Below, piece by piece: positions 60,116 to 64,000 of a DNA stretch of 64,000 bases (position 1 is its first letter; each line of letters begins with the position of its first letter). The position numbers and the translations under genes are program-made. A model generated the notes under the pieces. It worked only from the letters and a program-made list of their open reading frames with translations. It was not told the DNA's origin and did not search any database. The stretch lies in NCBI GenBank assembly GCA_963696025.1, contig CAVOII010000017.1, forward strand, positions 1 through 64,000, written 5' to 3'. This DNA comes from JABCYV01 sp963696025. GTDB taxonomy: Bacteria > Acidobacteriota > Terriglobia > Terriglobales > Acidobacteriaceae.

Positions 60116-63100
60116 CTAGTCCGCCTGCGTAGGCCGTGGAGACATAGGGGGCACACGACTCGGTTGCGGCATACGAGGTTTCCGGCTAGCCCAAAGTCGC
60201 AATCTGTCCAAATACAAATAGACAACCGGCGTGGTGAAAAGCGTAAGGGCCTGGCTCACGATCAATCCGCCCACGATCGTGATACCCAGCGGGCGTCTCA
60301 ACTCTGAGCCTGTTCCCGTGCCCAGCGCCAGCGGTAATCCGCCCAACAACGCCGCCATCGTGGTCATCATGATTGGGCGAAAACGCAGAATGCACGCCTC
60401 GTGAATCGAAGCCGCGGAATCTTTGCCTTCCTGCCGTTCGGCTTCGAGTGCGAAATCAATCATCATGATCGCGTTCTTCTTCACGATTCCGATCAACAGG
60501 ATGATTCCGATCAACCCGATTACATCCAGTTCGTGCTTGGTAATAAGTAAGGCCAGGATCGCGCCCACGCCTGCCGAAGGTAGGGTGGAAAGAATTGTGA
60601 TGGGATGGATGTAACTTTCGTAAAGCACACCCAGAACAATGTAGACCGTCACCAGCGCCGCGAGGATCAGCAGAGGCTCACTGGACAGCGATTGCTGGAA
60701 GGCGGCAGCCGTTCCCTGAAAACTGGCGTTGATCGACGAGGGAAACCCGATCGAGCGTTCCGCGTTTTCGATGGCTAGCGTCGCCTGCCCCAGAGAAACT
60801 CCCGGCGCGAGGTTGAAGGACAAAGTGACAGAGGGATATTGGCTCTGGTGGTTGACCGCCAAGGCTGTGTTCGAGGGACCGAAATGAGTAAACGTCGATA
60901 GTGGAACTGCCGTTCCGTTGGAAGCGCGCACGTAGATGTTCTGCAGCGCATCCGGGCTTCGCGAGAATTGTGGAGCTACCTCCATGACCACGTGGTACTG
61001 GTTGAGCTGTTTGTACATGATGGAAACTTGCCGCTGCCCAAACGCGTCGTACAGAGCGTTATCGATGTCAGCTGCCGCTACTCCGAGACGGGCAGCAGTA
61101 TCGCGATCAATGATCACATCTGCTTCCAACCCTTTGTCCTGCTGGTCGGTGTTGACGTCCCGCAGCTCGGGAAGTGTGCGGAGCTTTTGCAGCAGCCGGG
61201 GCGACCAGTTATTCAGGTCATCGAGTTTTTCTCCCTGGAGCGTGTACTGGTATTGCGCCTGGCTCTGGCGGCCTCCAATAGTCAAGTCCTGCGCTGATTG
61301 CATGAAGAGAGTGGCGCCAGGTACTACCGCCAGTTTCTTCCGCAACCGTGCGATGATCTGATCGGCGCTTACCTTACGCTCTGCCAGTGGCTTCAGCGCG
61401 ATGAACATCCGGCCCGTGTTGTAGGTGGTGTTGCCTCCGGCGAAGCCCATAACTGCCTGCACACCTGGATCCTGCACTACGATGTTCACGAACTGTGACA
61501 TCTTTCCTTTCATGGATTCGAACGAGATGTCCTGCGAGGCCTGCACCGAGCCCATGATTCGACCCGTATCCTGCTGCGGGAAGAATCCTTTAGGGACGAT
61601 CACATAGAGATAGATGCTCAAGGCTGCAGTGGCAATAGTGACCAGCAAAGTCAGCGGCTGGTGCCTCAAGACCCACTCCAGACCATGGGTATAAATCGCA
61701 AGTGTCTTATCGAAGGCCCATTCGCTGGCGCGGTAAATTCGATTGTGTTTCTCGTTGCGCGCCGGTCGCAGGAACTTGGCGCACATCGTAGGCGTGACAG
61801 TAAGCGAGACCACCAATGAGACCGCAATCGTAGCGCTTAGCGTGACGGCAAATTCGCGGAACAGGCGACCGACGATGCCGCCCATCATCAAAATAGGAAT
61901 GAAGACGGCAACCAGCGATGTGCTCATGGAGAGCACGGTGAAGCCGATTTCGCGAGCTCCTCGAAAAGCTGCTTCCACTGGACGCATCCCTTCTTCAAGG
62001 AAGCGCGTTATGTTTTCCAGGACCACAATAGCGTCGTCCACCACGAATCCGGTGGAGATAGCCAGGGCCATCAGCGAGAGGTTATCCAGACTGTAGCCGA
62101 CCAAGTACATGACGCCAAAAGTTCCGATCAGCGAAAGCGGAACCGCTACGCTTGGAATGATGGTGGCGCGGACCGTACGCAGGAAGGCGAAGACCACCAG
62201 GATGACAAGAATTACGGAGATAACCAGGGTGAACTCGATGTCCGACACGGAAGCGCGAACCGTTATCGTGCGGTCAAGGACGACCTCCAGACCGATGCGG
62301 GGCGAAATCGAAGACCGGAGGTACGGCAGAGTGGCGCGCACCCGATCCACAGTCGCGATAATGTTCGCGCCTGGCTGCCGGTAAACGATCATCAAGACCG
62401 CGGGCTTACCATTCGCCAGGCCGACGACGTGGGCATCTTCCACTGAATCTTGCACGTCGGCGACATCGCTCAATCGCACCGGAGCGCCATTGTTATAGGA
62501 AACGATGAGGCTGCGATAATCTCGCGCGCGGAAGATCTGATCGTTGTCGTCAATGATCCATGCGTTGGTCGCGTCAGCGACATTGCCCTTGGGACGGTTA
62601 GCATTGGCGGACCCCAGAGCCGCTCGCACCGTATCCAGGCCCACACCCAGCTTGTTGAGGAGAGTGGGATTCACTTCTGCGCGAATCGCGGGTTTCGCGC
62701 CCCCACCCACAAATACCTGGCCGACGCCGTTCACCTGGGAAAGTTTCTGCGCCAGAATGGAGTCGGCGGCGTCGTACATTTGGGGCAGGGTGATGGTGTC
62801 CGAGGTCAGAGCCAAGATCAGGATTGGGGCGTCGGCTGGGTTGACCTTCCGATAAGTGGGATTGCCTGGCAGGTTCGCGGGAAGCTGGCTGCGGGCGGCA
62901 TTGATTGCCGCCTGGACATCGCGGCCCGCGGCATCAATGTTGCGGTTGAGATCGAACTGCAGAACGATGCTAGTCGAACCCAGTTGACTGGTAGACGTCA
63001 TCTGGTTGACGCCAGCGATGCGCCCGAACTGGCGTTCGAGCGGAGTGGCTACCGCTGACGCCATGGTCTCCGGACTCGCACCCGGCAGCCCGGCGCTAAC

Positions 63101-63238
63101 CTGAATCACCGGGAACTCAACTTGAGGCAGCGGCGCCACCGGAAGCTTGGTGAACGCCAAAATCCCCGCCAGGAGCAGCGCCAGAGCCAGCAATGACGTG
63201 CCGATGGGACGCTTGATGAATGGCGCCGAAATATTCAT
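60116..63238 (-). CDS. RND efflux transporter, MdtC-like
   Basis: A 1040-residue HAE1-family resistance-nodulation-division pump. MNISAPFIKRPIGTSLLALA is the usual beginning, with 12 TM segments and two large periplasmic loops. Proton-relay Asp pair in GFVVDDAIVVLENITRF (about 400-415) and Lys in KKNAIMMIDFALEAE (about 930) are present. The last residues are Pro/Arg-rich. Together with the preceding partial pump gene (4 nt apart) it resembles MdtB-MdtC, which form a heterotrimer with a membrane fusion protein. No MFP gene is within the window; it may lie to the right. Confidence 0.93.
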   Translation of the reverse strand: MNISAPFIKRPIGTSLLALALLLAGILAFTKLPVAPLPQVEFPVIQVSAGLPGASPETMASAVATPLERQFGRIAGVNQMTSTSQLGSTSIVLQFDLNRNIDAAGRDVQAAINAARSQLPANLPGNPTYRKVNPADAPILILALTSDTITLPQMYDAADSILAQKLSQVNGVGQVFVGGGAKPAIRAEVNPTLLNKLGVGLDTVRAALGSANANRPKGNVADATNAWIIDDNDQIFRARDYRSLIVSYNNGAPVRLSDVADVQDSVEDAHVVGLANGKPAVLMIVYRQPGANIIATVDRVRATLPYLRSSISPRIGLEVVLDRTITVRASVSDIEFTLVISVILVILVVFAFLRTVRATIIPSVAVPLSLIGTFGVMYLVGYSLDNLSLMALAISTGFVVDDAIVVLENITRFLEEGMRPVEAAFRGAREIGFTVLSMSTSLVAVFIPILMMGGIVGRLFREFAVTLSATIAVSLVVSLTVTPTMCAKFLRPARNEKHNRIYRASEWAFDKTLAIYTHGLEWVLRHQPLTLLVTIATAALSIYLYVIVPKGFFPQQDTGRIMGSVQASQDISFESMKGKMSQFVNIVVQDPGVQAVMGFAGGNTTYNTGRMFIALKPLAERKVSADQIIARLRKKLAVVPGATLFMQSAQDLTIGGRQSQAQYQYTLQGEKLDDLNNWSPRLLQKLRTLPELRDVNTDQQDKGLEADVIIDRDTAARLGVAAADIDNALYDAFGQRQVSIMYKQLNQYHVVMEVAPQFSRSPDALQNIYVRASNGTAVPLSTFTHFGPSNTALAVNHQSQYPSVTLSFNLAPGVSLGQATLAIENAERSIGFPSSINASFQGTAAAFQQSLSSEPLLILAALVTVYIVLGVLYESYIHPITILSTLPSAGVGAILALLITKHELDVIGLIGIILLIGIVKKNAIMMIDFALEAERQEGKDSAASIHEACILRFRPIMMTTMAALLGGLPLALGTGTGSELRRPLGITIVGGLIVSQALTLFTTPVVYLYLDRLRLWASRKPRMPQPSRVPPMSPRPTQAD

Positions 63239-63241
63239 GGC

Positions 63242-64000
63242 CTAATCGCCCGCCGCCGGCTCCTCGATAGGATTGCCGATCTGGAAACGCTCAAAACGGT
63301 GCGCCAGCCGGTCAAACCACAGATAGACGACTGGCGTGGTGTAGAGAGTCAGCAGCTGACTCAATAACAGCCCGCCGACAATCGTGATTCCCAGCGGATG
63401 CCGCAGTTCCGATCCCGTTCCTCTGCCGAGTGCGAGCGGCAGGCCTCCGAGTAACGCGGCCATAGTGGTCATCATGATGGGACGGAAGCGCAGCAGGCAA
63501 GCCTGAAAGATTGCTTCCTCGGGAGGTTTGTGCTCAACCCGCTCCGCTTCCAGCGCAAAGTCGATCATCATGATGGCATTCTTTTTCACGATCCCAATCA
63601 AAAGGATGATCCCAATCAGCCCCACGACTCCCAGATCATTGCCGGTCAGCAGCAGCGCGAGAATAGCGCCCACGCCCGCCGAGGGCAGAGTGGAAAGAAT
63701 TGTGATGGGGTGAATGTAGCTTTCATACAAAACGCCCAACACGATGTAGACGGTCACGATGGCCGCCACAATCAGCCAGGGTTCGGACGCAAGCGAATTT
63801 TGGAAGGCTGCCGCCGTCCCCTGAAAACTGGAATGAACGCTTGCCGGCAGTCCGATATCACGCTCGGCCTGGTTGATCGCTTTGGTAGCGTCGCCCAGCG
63901 AAGATCCGGGCGCCAGGTTAAAGGACAATGTGACGACTGGAAACTGGCCCTGATGATTGATGGCTAAAGCCGTGTTCTTAGTTTCAAAGTGACTGAACGC
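63242..64000 (-). CDS. RND efflux transporter, MdtB-like, N-terminus beyond window
   Basis: The C-terminal 252 residues of a second HAE1 pump, reading from NTALAINHQGQFPVVTLSFN at the window edge to the stop at 63242. SFQGTAAAFQNSLASEPW, VYIVLGVLYESYIHPITILS and KKNAIMMIDFALEAE closely parallel the MdtC-like protein downstream, so the two genes are tandem duplicates that have diverged. Its stop precedes the next ATG by 3 nt. The window cuts it, so length is unknown. Confidence 0.92.
   Translation of the reverse strand, partial: AFSHFETKNTALAINHQGQFPVVTLSFNLAPGSSLGDATKAINQAERDIGLPASVHSSFQGTAAAFQNSLASEPWLIVAAIVTVYIVLGVLYESYIHPITILSTLPSAGVGAILALLLTGNDLGVVGLIGIILLIGIVKKNAIMMIDFALEAERVEHKPPEEAIFQACLLRFRPIMMTTMAALLGGLPLALGRGTGSELRHPLGITIVGGLLLSQLLTLYTTPVVYLWFDRLAHRFERFQIGNPIEEPAAGD

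Noticed and set aside
1..64000. CRISPR array, prophage or large antiphage cluster
   Set aside because: No regularly spaced direct repeats, phage structural genes or known defence gene sets were seen.

Overview
The window looks like a chromosomal segment of a Gram-negative soil bacterium of the Acidobacteriota (Terriglobia-like). The evidence is moderately high GC, an Oar-type TonB-dependent receptor with a carboxypeptidase-regulatory N-terminus, lpxC, TrmFO, tandem HAE1 pumps, many secreted proteins with Asp-box or TolB-like propellers, and short dispersed palindromic repeats. No rRNA, tRNA or CRISPR array was recognised. The assignment rests on protein resemblance read by eye.

Layout. 1-1618: a frameshifted IS110-type transposase and its structured non-coding end. 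1619-5981: a dihaem cytochrome, a secreted cysteine-rich protein (copy A), an amino-acid permease and a small membrane-anchored protein. 6007-10072: an AhpD/CMD-like gene with an in-frame TGA, divergent from a DUF4440-type protein, a GNAT, trmFO and a sorbosone-dehydrogenase-like protein. 10152-26239: mostly minus-strand housekeeping genes (dgt, GNAT, TPR protein, purH, an XRE regulator, fabG, a frameshifted CPA2 antiporter, HU, sppA, tyrS, purN). 26408-36119: pckG, a solitary radical SAM protein, a Tat-exported GH1, apt, acylphosphatase, efp, a small ArsR-cupin-GNAT cluster and a PilZ protein. 36510-44532: a large secreted Asp-box protein, convergent trpG and trpE, an MBL hydrolase and glnS. 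44893-51774: a GAF-GGDEF-HD-GYP c-di-GMP protein, an SDR, a LolA-like exported protein and lpxC. 52084-64000: cysteine-rich copy B, folK, a TonB-dependent receptor, a YCII/DGPF protein, a GT39-type glycosyltransferase and an mdtBC-like RND pair running off the right edge.

The strongest lead is at 6007-6533 on the minus strand. An AhpD/carboxymuconolactone-decarboxylase-like protein is interrupted by one TGA lying exactly at the second cysteine of the family's CxxC-xx-HH active site. The same frame continues through the rest of the family fold, and a compact hairpin with a GUC loop starts 9 nt after the TGA. This is what a selenocysteine (CxxU) redox protein would look like. It is unproven: a one-base shift near the C-terminus leaves a pseudogene possible, and no sel genes are in the window.

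The second lead is a pair of secreted eight-cysteine proteins (3418-4011 minus; 52084-52701 plus), 48 kb apart in inverted orientation. They are almost identical in DNA over the first ~330 nt, share an upstream element and differ in a short internal cassette. Several genes look leaderless (a -10 box 6-10 nt before the start codon). Single-base indels in three otherwise conserved genes (IS110, antiporter, AhpD-like) could be real decay or assembly errors, and this matters for the selenoprotein reading.
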